Shown: one piece after another, positions 17,260-25,356 of the stretch
How positions within the stretch are numbered: position 1 is the first letter of the stretch
How the letters are laid out: each line of letters begins with the position of its first letter
From: Methylobacterium haplocladii
GTDB lineage: Bacteria; Pseudomonadota; Alphaproteobacteria; Rhizobiales; Beijerinckiaceae
Reading direction: 5' to 3'
Assembly (NCBI RefSeq): GCF_007992175.1
Contig: NZ_BJZT01000036.1
Span: 1 to 64,000, forward strand
DNA: 64,000 nt
Notes under the pieces: generated by a model
The model's input: the letters and a program-made list of their open reading frames with translations, nothing else
Database searches by the model: none
Told to the model about the DNA's origin: nothing
Program-made: the position numbers and the translations under genes

Positions 17260-17516
17260 AGCCAGCGCTCCACGAAGACCGCGACGAGGAGCGAACCCGG
17301 CAGACCGAGCAGGGCCAGGGTGATCGCGAGGTCGATCGAGGAAGGCTGGTCGATGGCGAAGGTGGTGAGGACCAACGAGAAAATCGCTACCGTGGTCGCG
17401 AGTTGCGAGGCCGCGAAACGCTGCGCGAGACCTCCGCGCAGGGCCGCGGCGACAGCCACGCCCAGGGGTGGCAGTAGCGCGCAGAGCGCGGCGATCCAGA
17501 GCAGCGGCGGGCTCAC
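17256..17516 (-). CDS. mnhF: Mrp-type antiporter subunit F
   Basis: 86 residues, three helices. The conserved region QRFAASQLATTVAIFSLVLT and the following polar IDQPSSIDLAITLALLGLPG with D-x-A-(I/L)-x-x-A-L-L are typical of MnhF. The frame stays open 214 codons further upstream, but the GTG at 17516 overlaps the mnhE stop (GTGA) and gives the family length. Confidence 0.85.
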   Translation of the reverse strand: MSPPLLWIAALCALLPPLGVAVAAALRGGLAQRFAASQLATTVAIFSLVLTTFAIDQPSSIDLAITLALLGLPGSLLVAVFVERWL

Positions 17517-17977
17517 GCGCTGCCCTCCGCAGGCAGGATGGCGTGGACGCAAATTCGTCCGCGCGCCCGTTCGAGCCGCAGCACGTAGGTGTCCGGCGAC
17601 AACGAGGCCGCCAGTACGGCGACGGCGCGGGTTCCGGCGGTCTGCGGGCCGTCCTCGTTCAAGGGGCAGTGCGCGGCCTGCGCCGGCTGCACCGCGCGGT
17701 CCTCGCCTGCGACGTCGCCCCGGACGACGGCCCGCAGCAGGCGGAGGCCGACACGCAGGGTCTCCCCGGGAAGTCGTGCCAGGGCCGTCAGGAGCGGTTT
17801 CAGGGCAGCGGGACGAATCATCAGGTGATGATCGCCGCAGCGGCCGAGCTGCCGGACCCAAATCGCTCCGAGACCTCCACATATGACAGCCGCGCCGACC
17901 TCCTCCGCGCTTAGACTGCCGGCGAGGCCGAGATAGACGCCGGTGAGCACGAACCAGGAAAGACCGACTTCCACCAT
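17513..17977 (-). CDS. mnhE: Mrp-type antiporter subunit E
   Basis: 154 residues; first gene of the operon. Two N-terminal helices (VGLSWFVLTGVYLGLAGSLS; VGAAVICGGLGAIWVRQLG), then the soluble domain with LPGETLRVGLRLLRAVVRGD and a C-terminal strand part ending SPDTYVLRLERARGRICVHA, where S-P-x-T is the hallmark of MnhE. ATG start at 17977. The promoter should lie in 17978-18282. Confidence 0.83.
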   Translation of the reverse strand: MVEVGLSWFVLTGVYLGLAGSLSAEEVGAAVICGGLGAIWVRQLGRCGDHHLMIRPAALKPLLTALARLPGETLRVGLRLLRAVVRGDVAGEDRAVQPAQAAHCPLNEDGPQTAGTRAVAVLAASLSPDTYVLRLERARGRICVHAILPAEGSA

Positions 17978-18282
17978 CCGGCGGCCCCACTCCGGCTACG
18001 CTCGCCATTTGCAACGAAGCTTTGCTGGGAACGGTTCCGCCGTGTCTTCGACGTCGAGGCTCGGGTTGCAGGCCGGGCTGAGTTCTTGCCCGTCCCTGCG
18101 CCTCCAAGAACAGGCCGATCCCGAAATCAGTGATCGTTCCGGGTGCGGCCCTTGGCACCTGATCCGGCAGGGTTCATGCTCGCCCGACACGCCGCCGGAG
18201 AAGCGGCTACTGGAGCCGCGCTGTCTGCCAACGACTCGGCAGTGATGTCGTCGGAGAGCGCTCTCACCCTGGAGAAATGCCC
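17978..18282. other. intergenic region between antiporter operon and small gene
   Basis: 305 bases between divergent start codons, expected to hold both promoters. Contains a short perfect palindrome GGAACGGTTCC at 18028-18038. No gene is supported. Confidence 0.4.
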
Positions 18283-18576
18283 ATGCTCGCCGCCAATCGT
18301 CTCGTGAAATCCGCGTGGATCGCGGTCGAACTCGATCGTGACCGCTGCGAACGCATCCTCGTCGTCGAGGCTTACATCGCCGTCAGTCCGCTGGAGAAGG
18401 ACTACGATCCGGTCCGTTACCAGAAGGTCGTCGAGGACGTCCGCCGCGTGCTCGCCGCCAATCCCGACATCGATCGCGCCTCGATCCTCAGCATGCACCG
18501 TGACACGGCCTGCACGGCGCTGTTCCGGACCTCGCCGGCTGGAACGAACGCCCCGGTTGCGGCGAGCGCAGCATAG
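18283..18576 (+). CDS. hypothetical protein, 97 residues
   Basis: Mixed alpha/beta-looking soluble protein (LVKSAWIAVELDRDRCERIL, VVEAYIAVSPLEKDYDPVRY, then KVVEDVRRVLAANPDIDRAS). No domain recognised. Two ATGs compete: 18277 and 18283. GGAGA at 18271-18275 is only one base from the first but seven from the second, so 18283 is preferred. Neighbours give no functional hint. Confidence 0.6.
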   Translation: MLAANRLVKSAWIAVELDRDRCERILVVEAYIAVSPLEKDYDPVRYQKVVEDVRRVLAANPDIDRASILSMHRDTACTALFRTSPAGTNAPVAASAA

Positions 18577-18603
18577 AGGGCGCCCCCGTTCTCATCGGAA
18601 CAG

Positions 18604-18676
18604 CAGCACGCTCTGTATCGTCATCATCGCATGACGTTTTCGGGAAACCGGATGCCACTTCCCCGGATCACGCTCT
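18604..18676. repeat. dispersed intergenic repeat, copy 1
   Basis: 73 bases that align with 37173-37244: both begin CAGCACGCTC and share CGCATGA-YG-TTTTCGGG...ACCGGAT followed by a pyrimidine-rich half and a degenerate inverted end. The pattern resembles the short GCATGAT...ATCATGC element scattered in many Hyphomicrobiales genomes (from memory). It touches the stop codon of the next gene. Confidence 0.6.
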
Positions 18677-18998
18677 AATCCAGCGGTGCCTCGGCCGGGT
18701 CGGCGATCTGGATCTCGCTCGGCGCCGTCGCGGTCGCCCGACCGCCTGATCTGCGGCGCTCCGGTCCTCCGCCGCAGCCCAGACAGACCGAGCCGATCAC
18801 ACGCCGGGTGCGCGCATCCATGCGCTTGTCCATGGCCACCTGCCGGTTGAGCGCCTCTTCGTTCGCCTGCGGCACGGTCGAGGGCGCGGCCCGCAGAGGC
18901 GACAGGCCGCCCGACCTGCGGAGCTCCGGGTTCGTGTCCTGAGCAGCCGCGCCCGCGCAGCCCGCGAGCAGCACCGCCACACCGATCGTCACCCGCAT
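18675..18998 (-). CDS. putative small lipoprotein
   Basis: 107 residues. MRVTIGVAVLLAGC is a short lipoprotein signal with lipobox L-A-G-C (Cys14), suggesting membrane anchoring; Sec cleavage at AAAQ-D would be an alternative. The mature part is polar, with paired cysteines in GSVCLGCGGG (near 80-85) and a variable acidic end. Start ATG at 18998 with GGAG nine bases upstream; the frame extends upstream to 19097 but lacks a signal there. Function unknown. Confidence 0.55.
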   Translation of the reverse strand: MRVTIGVAVLLAGCAGAAAQDTNPELRRSGGLSPLRAAPSTVPQANEEALNRQVAMDKRMDARTRRVIGSVCLGCGGGPERRRSGGRATATAPSEIQIADPAEAPLD

Positions 18999-19156
18999 GA
19001 AGATATCTCCGCCGCCTCGCGCCGAAGGTGCTGGGTGAATTCGCTCTTTTCGGGGCGATGGCCGGCGCCGCGCGTCCTGCGCAGCGCCGACAGACAAGGC
19101 CGGCGAAGAGGACGGTCGTGGGATCGCCCGCGCTCGTCCGCTCCGTCAGGTCCCGA

Positions 19157-19414
19157 TCATCCGAGTTCGATGGCCGGCGGCTCCCAGGCGGCGACGCGCG
19201 TGCGGCCCTCGTCCGTGATCTGCCAGACGGCGAAAGTGCCGCCGAGATGCGGGCCGGCCTGGGTGCCGACCCAGCGCAGATTGCCGTTCCGTTCGAGAAC
19301 GCGCAGGCGGGCATGGTCGCGCGGCCAGTCGCGATCCGGGTTCTGTTTGATCGAGATGCGGCCTTCGATGGCGACGGCGGCCTTGTTGAGAAGACGTCGG
19401 GAATGCAGGGGCAT
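19157..19414 (-). CDS. hypothetical protein, 85 residues
   Basis: MPLHSRRLLNKAAVAIEGRI begins a small basic protein with a likely beta-rich core (NGNLRWVGTQ, GGTFAVWQITDEGRTRVAAW). AAGGAG lies six bases before the ATG at 19414, a strong ribosome site, and rules out the longer frame from 19585. No domain recognised. Confidence 0.6.
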   Translation of the reverse strand: MPLHSRRLLNKAAVAIEGRISIKQNPDRDWPRDHARLRVLERNGNLRWVGTQAGPHLGGTFAVWQITDEGRTRVAAWEPPAIELG

Positions 19415-20034
19415 GCGGGCTCCTTCGTTCGGGAAGTCTCGAGGGGTGGGAACGCAGATACGGTTGCCCCGCGGGTCGTGACCCGCTCGGCGCCGGCAGA
19501 TCGTGCCCGGATCCGACACACACGCGCCGCCCGCGACATCCTGATGACGCCGGTTGCAGCCGCATGGCCCATGGCACGCTGTCACGTGCGCTCACGGTCC
19601 GGCACGCCGGGATCGCGAACGCCGCGCTCGTGGAGGCCGGTCCGCTCAGGCGAACCGACAAGAACCCGCGAACGGATTCAGGGTGTGAGCGTCAATGCGT
19701 TTCCGAGCGCCGGGTTTCATCCGGCGTTTCGAGAACATTGTTCAGCCGGAAGGCCGGTTGCGAACCTGGCTGAGGCATCGGCCCCCAGGGTCGTGTAGCG
19801 CCGGGTCGGCGCGGTCCTGCTTCGGACACGTCCCGTCGAGCATGGGGCTCTCCCCGTCGAGTCGGTGGTCGAAAGCGCCGGAGCGCAGAAGAAGCTTAGC
19901 CATTCGTGACCAAAACGCAACCTGATTCGACAGCCACACGAGATTTGGAAGCCGGCAACTTGGCCGCGCCGAGTGACCCGTGCCATGGAGGATATCGTGC
20001 GCGGCGGAGTGCGACGGCCGTGGGAGACCCCTCG
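19415..20034. other. intergenic stretch of 620 bases, no gene supported
   Basis: Frames in both directions here are shadows or lack start signals. A small hairpin CGCCGG/CCGGCG is at 19708-19726. Nothing else was recognised. Confidence 0.4.
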
Positions 20035-20415
20035 ATGAAGGCCAGGATGCAGGAGCTGCTCGGGCTGCTGACGATGGTCGTCGATCGCGTCGCCGCCGCC
20101 AACGCGCGCACGGCCGAGGCCGAGAGCCGGGCAGCTCGGATGGCCGTGCTGCTCGACGCACTCTCCGACGAAAATGCCGCTTTGGGCGCCGATCTCGAAG
20201 AGGCCGAAGACGCCCTCACGGAGTCGCGCGAGACGATCCGGTTCTTGCGCGCGCAGGTCGAGGCCGGCGAGCGCCTGGCCGAGGCGTTGGAAGCCCGTGC
20301 GGCCGACGCCGAGCTGCGCATTGTTCGGGCGTCCGACGCGCTTGGCCTGTCCGCCCCGGTCGATCCGCCCGCGACGATCGGCGAGAGGCCGCGACCCTCG
20401 GTGGCCCTGCATTGA
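20035..20415 (+). CDS. coiled-coil protein of unknown function
   Basis: 126 residues. From about residue 15 to 95 the sequence is almost wholly helical heptads with Ala/Leu/Glu (VVDRVAAANARTAEAESRAA; DLEEAEDALTESRETIRFLR; VEAGERLAEALEARAADAEL), predicting a long coiled coil; the C-terminus is Pro-rich. No signal peptide. The ATG at 20035 has GGGAGA seven bases upstream. A longer frame begins at 19906 without a ribosome site. Converges on the HhH gene. Confidence 0.6.
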   Translation: MKARMQELLGLLTMVVDRVAAANARTAEAESRAARMAVLLDALSDENAALGADLEEAEDALTESRETIRFLRAQVEAGERLAEALEARAADAELRIVRASDALGLSAPVDPPATIGERPRPSVALH

Positions 20416-20439
20416 TTTGAACCGGGTCGGCGCCGTGGC

Positions 20440-21000
20440 CTATCGCGCGACCACGCGGGGCTTGATGGTCTCGTAGTCCTGGCGCTTGAGGACGCGGCGC
20501 GTGATCAGGTCGTCGGGGGACGTGTAGGGCCGATTCGCGACGATCGTCTTGCCGATCATGCCGGCGCCGAGTGTGTTGAGCGCCTCGACCGGCGCGCTGT
20601 TCAGGTCGACCGCATCGCCTGCCACCGGTGTCTCGGCGGGCGTCTCGAGTGTGGACGGCGGGAGCGCCGCCGAACGCTCCGGCGGCGGCTCTACGGGAGC
20701 GGCCGCGGGCTCCGCGGGCGCCGGGCGGCCCATGCCGGTGGACGGTGCGGCGTCCGGCGAGGCCGGCCGCGCGGCGGCGGTGGGCCGGCCGCCGGGATAG
20801 ACCGAGCGCACGCCGGGTTCGGCCGGTTCGGCGAGGCTCGGCTCCATCGGCTTCGGCCGCCGGGCCGGCGCCTCGGCGACGGGCGGCGGCAGGACGGCCC
20901 GAGTCGTCGCGGAGCGCGGGCCGAAGGCCTGCCACAGGCCGGCGAGCGCGGCGGCCAGCGCCACCAGGGTGAACCCGAGAAACAGCGTGGAGGCCTTCAT
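20440..21000 (-). CDS. membrane-anchored helix-hairpin-helix (ComEA-like) protein
   Basis: 186 residues. Residues 1-25 are a membrane anchor (MKASTLFLGFTLVALAAALA), about 30-130 a Pro/Ala/Glu-rich linker, and 130-186 a helix-hairpin-helix domain: VDLNSAPVEALNTLGAGMIG and SPDDLITRRVLKRQDYETIK. The V-D-(L/I)-N-x-A start is typical of ComEA-like DNA-binding domains, which act in the periplasm in DNA uptake, though a non-transformation role is possible. The ATG at 21000 is chosen for the anchor; no strong ribosome site. Confidence 0.7.
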   Translation of the reverse strand: MKASTLFLGFTLVALAAALAGLWQAFGPRSATTRAVLPPPVAEAPARRPKPMEPSLAEPAEPGVRSVYPGGRPTAAARPASPDAAPSTGMGRPAPAEPAAAPVEPPPERSAALPPSTLETPAETPVAGDAVDLNSAPVEALNTLGAGMIGKTIVANRPYTSPDDLITRRVLKRQDYETIKPRVVAR

Positions 21001-21144
21001 ACGCGGCGATCGAGTCCTTCGTTGGGGGCGGATCGGCAGATGCCAGTGCATGGGCTTATCCGGCAGAGTGCCCGCCGGCGCTACCCCGGTCAGGCCGACG
21101 GTGCGTGACCGACGCAACCCCCGTCCAAGCGATGCTCCCTGGCA

Positions 21145-22107
21145 TCAGCTCCGTTTGTTCGCGGCCCGGCGTACGCCGCTGGATCCGGTGCCGTCGAGCG
21201 TGCCCGCGATCGTCCGCGCGACGGCGACGAGGGCTGTCACCATCGGCGTGGCAGGCTCCCGGCGCGGGGCGACGAGGCCGATGACGTGGGTCAGGTCGGG
21301 CTCGACGATCGGGATCGAGCGGACGCCCTCGGTCGGCCCCAATGCGTCGGCGAGGATCGCCGGCATGATGCTCGCCCATTGCAGGGTGCGCACATGGGTC
21401 ATCAGCACGATCATCGAATTCGATTCGAGGGTCGGCGCCGGCTCGGCTCCAGCGGTGCGGAGTTGCTGGTCGATGATGCGCCGGTTCTGCATGTTCGGCG
21501 TCAGAAGGCAGAGGGGCATGCGCCCGGCCTCCGCCCAGGTGATCGAATCGCGATCGTCGTAGGGACCGCCCGCCGCGGTGAGCAGCCGGTAATGCTCGGT
21601 GTAGAGCGGAACGGAGATCACCCGGCCGGTTGGCTCGTTGTCGAGATAGGTCAGGCCGGCATCTGCCTCGAGATCGTCGAGCAGCTGAAAGATGTCGGCG
21701 GAGGTGGTGGATTCGATCGTGAAGCGCACACCGGGGTGGCGCTTGCGATAAGGCGTCGTGAGAGCCGCCACCATCGGCAGCGCGGTCGGCACCGCCGCGA
21801 TGCGCAGGTTGCCGGTGAGCCCGCGCTTCAGGGACGAGACGTCCTCGTGCATGGCGCGGGCGTCGGCGACGATGCGGCGGGCCCAGGCCAGCACGCGCTC
21901 GCCCTCGGGCGTAAAGCCCTGAAACCGCGAGCCGCGCAGCACCAGTTGCACGCCGAAGCGGTTCTCCAGCTGCTTCACGCCGGCCGAGAGGGTCTGCTGG
22001 GTGACGCTGCAGGCTTCCGCCGCCCGTCCGAAATGTTCTTCGCGGGAGAGCGCGAGGAGATAGTCCAGCTTCTCGATCACCTCACCCACCGCACGGCCCG
22101 CCCGCAT
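21145..22107 (-). CDS. LysR-family regulator, probably of formate dehydrogenase
   Basis: 320 residues. The N-terminal winged HTH (about 10-70: LDYLLALSREEHFGRAAEAC, SVTQQTLSAGVKQLENRFGV) is followed by a LysR effector domain (about 95-300). It lies on the same strand 77 bases after the delta subunit gene, so it may be co-transcribed with or track the formate dehydrogenase operon. LysR genes beside fds-type operons are common. Ligand unknown (formate is a guess). The start could be the ATG at 22107 or the GTG at 22089. Confidence 0.85.
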   Translation of the reverse strand: MRAGRAVGEVIEKLDYLLALSREEHFGRAAEACSVTQQTLSAGVKQLENRFGVQLVLRGSRFQGFTPEGERVLAWARRIVADARAMHEDVSSLKRGLTGNLRIAAVPTALPMVAALTTPYRKRHPGVRFTIESTTSADIFQLLDDLEADAGLTYLDNEPTGRVISVPLYTEHYRLLTAAGGPYDDRDSITWAEAGRMPLCLLTPNMQNRRIIDQQLRTAGAEPAPTLESNSMIVLMTHVRTLQWASIMPAILADALGPTEGVRSIPIVEPDLTHVIGLVAPRREPATPMVTALVAVARTIAGTLDGTGSSGVRRAANKRS

Positions 22108-22184
22108 GTCCGGACCCGACGGTGGTAGAGCGATGCCGCCATGCGCTCAACAGGCCGCTCGGCGCGGCCTATCGAGCATCGCGT

Positions 22185-22475
22185 TCAGCCGGCGTCGCTG
22201 GCGCCCTCGCCGGCGAGTTGGGGGTCGCGGGTCGCGGGCCGGACCGGGCTTTCGGTGGTCGGCTCTTCTTCCAGCGCCTTGATCACGAGCGGGTCGATCT
22301 TGTCGCCCGCCCCCGCCGCATGTGCCGTGAGCGCCCGGATCATCTTCGGCGCCCAGAAAGCGTGGAGGTGATGGTGAATGCCCGCCACCGCCTCGTCCTC
22401 CGGATAGGTCCGGAAGAACGAAGCGATCTGGTTCGCCATGCGGACGAGCTTTTCGTCGTTGGTCAGCGCGCTCAT
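22185..22475 (-). CDS. fdh2D: NAD-dependent formate dehydrogenase delta subunit
   Basis: 96 residues. KLVRMANQIASFFRTYPEDE and AVAGIHHHLHAFWAPKMIRA are the FdsD signature, including the His cluster. FdsD is required for an active complex in related organisms and is small and cytosolic. It starts nine bases after the alpha subunit stop, with GGAG inside the end of that gene. The C-terminal 30 residues are variable and acidic. Symbol by analogy with the M. extorquens fdh2 locus. Confidence 0.85.
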   Translation of the reverse strand: MSALTNDEKLVRMANQIASFFRTYPEDEAVAGIHHHLHAFWAPKMIRALTAHAAGAGDKIDPLVIKALEEEPTTESPVRPATRDPQLAGEGASDAG

Positions 22476-22484
22476 CGCCGGGGC

Positions 22485-25346
22485 CTACTCCGCCGCCTGC
22501 TGGGCTTCGGCGATGCGGGTCAACGAGAAGTCCTCCTCGTAGAACCGCGCCTGCCAGTCCGAAGGCCGGTTGGTGCGCCGGACCTGGACCGCCGTCACCT
22601 TGTACTCGGGGCAGTTGGTGGCCCAGTCCGAGAAGTCGGTGGTGATCACGTTGGCGCCGGTCTTGGCGTGGTGGAAGGTGGTGTAGACCACGCCCGGCTG
22701 CATGCGTTCGGTGATCTTGGCCCGAAGCGCGATGTCGCCCGAGCGGCTCTCCAGGGCCACGAGATCGTCGTTGACGATGCCGCGCACCTCCGCGTCGAAC
22801 GGGTGGATCTCCAGCACGTCCTCTTCATGCCAGCGCGAGTTCTCCGTGCGGCGGGTCTGCGCGCCGACGTTGTACTGCGACAGGATGCGGCCGGTCGTCA
22901 GGATCAGCGGGAACTTCGCCCCCGTGCGCTCCTCGGTGGCCACGTATTCCGTGATCATGAAGCGGCCCTTGCCGCGCACGAACCGGTCGACGTGCATCAT
23001 CGGGGTGCCCTGGGGCGCCTTGTCGTTGCACGGCCACTGGATCGAGCCGAGCTCGTCGAGCTTGGCGAAGCTGACGCCGGCGAAGCTCGGGGTCAGCGCC
23101 GCGATCTCATCCATGATCTCGGAGGGGTGGTTGTAGCTCATCGGGTAGCCCAGCGCGTTGGAGAGCAGCACCGTACCCTCCCAGTCGCCGTAGCCGCCCT
23201 TCGGAGCCATGACCTTTCGCACGCGTGAGATGCGGCGCTCGGCATTGGTGAAGGTGCCGTCCTTCTCGAGGAACGAGGCGCCGGGCAGGAAGACGTGGGC
23301 GTATTTCGCGGTCTCGTTCAGGAACAGGTCCTGGATCACGATGCACTCCATGGCCATGAGGCCGGAGGTGACGTGATGCGTGTCGGGGTCGGACTGCGCG
23401 ATGTCCTCGCCCTGGATGTACATGCCCTTGAAGGCGCCATCGACGGCTTCATCCAGCATGTTGGTGATGCGCAGGCCCGGCGCGTTGTCGAGCTTGGCGC
23501 CCCAGAGCGCTTCGAAGCTCTCGCGGGTCGAATCGTCCGAGACGTGGCGGTAGCCCGGCAGCTCGTGCGGGAACGAGCCCATGTCGCAGGAGCCCTGCAC
23601 GTTGTTCTGGCCGCGCAACGGGTTCACGCCGGCGCCGACCATGCCGATGTTGCCGGTGGCCATGGCGATGTTGGCCATGCCCATCACCATGGTCGAGCCC
23701 TGGCTGTGCTCGGTGACGCCGAGGCCGTAATAGATCGCGCCGTGTCCGCCGGTGGCATAGAGGCGCGCCGCGGCGCGCAGGTCCGCCGGATTCACGCCGG
23801 TGAAGGCCTCGGCCGCCTCCGGCGAGTTGCGCTCCTCGGCGATGAAGCGGGCCCAGGACTCGAACTCGGCGAGGTCGCAGCGCTCGCGCACGTAATCCTC
23901 GTCGACGAGACCCTCGGTGACGATGACGTGGGCGAAGGCGTTGATGAAGGCGACGTTGGAGCCGGGCTTCAGCGGCAGGTGATAGTCCGCCTTGATGTGC
24001 GGCGACTTCACGAGGTCGATCTTGCGCGGGTCGGCGACGATGAGCCGGGCGCCTTCGCGCAGCCGCTTCTTCATGCGCGAGGCGAAGACCGGGTGGCCGT
24101 CGGTCGGGTTGGCGCCGATCACGAGGATCACGTCGGACTTTTCGACCGACTTGAAGTCCTGCGTGCCGGCCGAGGTGCCGAGCGTCGACATCAGGCCGTA
24201 GCCGGTCGGCGAGTGGCAGACGCGGGCGCAGGTGTCGACGTTGTTGTTGCCGAAGGCGGCGCGCACGAGCTTCTGGACGAGGTAGGCTTCCTCGTTGGTG
24301 CAGCGCGACGAGGTGATGCCGCCGACCGAGTCCTTGCCGTACTTTGCCTGAATGCGCTTGAATTCGGAAGCCGCACGGTCGATCGCGACCTCCCACGACA
24401 CCTCCTGCCAGGGATCCGTGATCTTCTCGCGGATCATCGGCTTGGTGATGCGGTCCTTGTGGGTCGAGTAGCCGTAGGCGAAGCGGCCCTTGACGCAGCT
24501 ATGGCCCTCGTTGGCCTTGCCGTCCTTGTACGGCACCATGCGGATGACCTTGTCGCCCTGCATCTCGGCCTTGAACGAGCAGCCGACGCCGCAATAGGCG
24601 CAGGTGGTCACGGCCGAATGGTCGGGCTGTCCGAACTCGTGGACCGACTTCTCCTGCAGGGTCGCGGTCGGGCAGGCCTGGACGCAGGCGCCGCACGACA
24701 CGCATTCGGACTGCATGAAGTTCGTCGGACCGGCGGCGACGCGGCTGTCGAAGCCGCGGCCGGAGATCGTCAGCGCGAAGGTACCCTGCGTCTCCTCGCA
24801 GGCCCGGACGCAGCGGTTGCAGACGATGCACTTCGACGGGTCGTAGGTGAAGTAGGGGTTCGACTCGTCCTTCGGCAGGTACTTCTCGGAGGTCGGCTTG
24901 ACGTGGTTCTCGCCGTCGTAGCCGTAGCGGACGCCGCGCAGTCCCACCTGTCCCGCCGTGTCCTGCAGCTCACAATCGCCATTTGCGGCGCAGGACAGGC
25001 AGTCGAGGGGATGGTCGGAGATGTAGAGCTCCATCACGCCCTTGCGGAGCCGGTGCAGCTTGTCCGTCTGCGTCTTCACGACCATGCCGTCCTCGGCCGG
25101 CGTGGTGCAGGAGGCGGGGGTGCCACGGCGGCCCTCGATCTCGACAAGGCACATCCGGCAGGAGCCGAAGGGCTCCAGCGAATCCGTCGCGCAGAGCTTC
25201 GGGATCTTGGTGCCCATGTGCATCGCGGCCGACATTACCGATGTGCCCGCGGGCACGGTGACGCTCTCGCCGTCGATGGTCAGCGACACGGTCTTCTCGC
25301 TGACGCGGATCGGCGTGCCGTAGTCGATTTCCTTGATGAGGCTCAT
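22485..25346 (-). CDS. fdh2A: NAD-dependent formate dehydrogenase alpha subunit
   Basis: 953 residues; oxidises formate to CO2 at a molybdenum (or tungsten) bis-MGD centre in the cytosol. Clusters readable in order: [2Fe-2S] Cys52, 63, 66, 80; His112/Cys116/119/125; ferredoxin-type Cys173/176/179/183 and 215/218/221/225; catalytic-domain [4Fe-4S] Cys249/252/256/284. The metal ligand is Cys377 with His378 (ARVCHSPTGYG), not selenocysteine. The last 120 residues are the dinucleotide-binding domain. Layout and length match FdsA of soluble NAD-linked enzymes. ATG at 25346, 10 bases after the beta subunit stop. Confidence 0.96.
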   Translation of the reverse strand: MSLIKEIDYGTPIRVSEKTVSLTIDGESVTVPAGTSVMSAAMHMGTKIPKLCATDSLEPFGSCRMCLVEIEGRRGTPASCTTPAEDGMVVKTQTDKLHRLRKGVMELYISDHPLDCLSCAANGDCELQDTAGQVGLRGVRYGYDGENHVKPTSEKYLPKDESNPYFTYDPSKCIVCNRCVRACEETQGTFALTISGRGFDSRVAAGPTNFMQSECVSCGACVQACPTATLQEKSVHEFGQPDHSAVTTCAYCGVGCSFKAEMQGDKVIRMVPYKDGKANEGHSCVKGRFAYGYSTHKDRITKPMIREKITDPWQEVSWEVAIDRAASEFKRIQAKYGKDSVGGITSSRCTNEEAYLVQKLVRAAFGNNNVDTCARVCHSPTGYGLMSTLGTSAGTQDFKSVEKSDVILVIGANPTDGHPVFASRMKKRLREGARLIVADPRKIDLVKSPHIKADYHLPLKPGSNVAFINAFAHVIVTEGLVDEDYVRERCDLAEFESWARFIAEERNSPEAAEAFTGVNPADLRAAARLYATGGHGAIYYGLGVTEHSQGSTMVMGMANIAMATGNIGMVGAGVNPLRGQNNVQGSCDMGSFPHELPGYRHVSDDSTRESFEALWGAKLDNAPGLRITNMLDEAVDGAFKGMYIQGEDIAQSDPDTHHVTSGLMAMECIVIQDLFLNETAKYAHVFLPGASFLEKDGTFTNAERRISRVRKVMAPKGGYGDWEGTVLLSNALGYPMSYNHPSEIMDEIAALTPSFAGVSFAKLDELGSIQWPCNDKAPQGTPMMHVDRFVRGKGRFMITEYVATEERTGAKFPLILTTGRILSQYNVGAQTRRTENSRWHEEDVLEIHPFDAEVRGIVNDDLVALESRSGDIALRAKITERMQPGVVYTTFHHAKTGANVITTDFSDWATNCPEYKVTAVQVRRTNRPSDWQARFYEEDFSLTRIAEAQQAAE

Positions 25347-25356
25347 GGCTGCTTCC

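Noticed and set aside
24191..24376. Selenocysteine in formate dehydrogenase
   Set aside because: The metal-ligand codon is Cys (TGC) at residue 377; no in-frame TGA is present.
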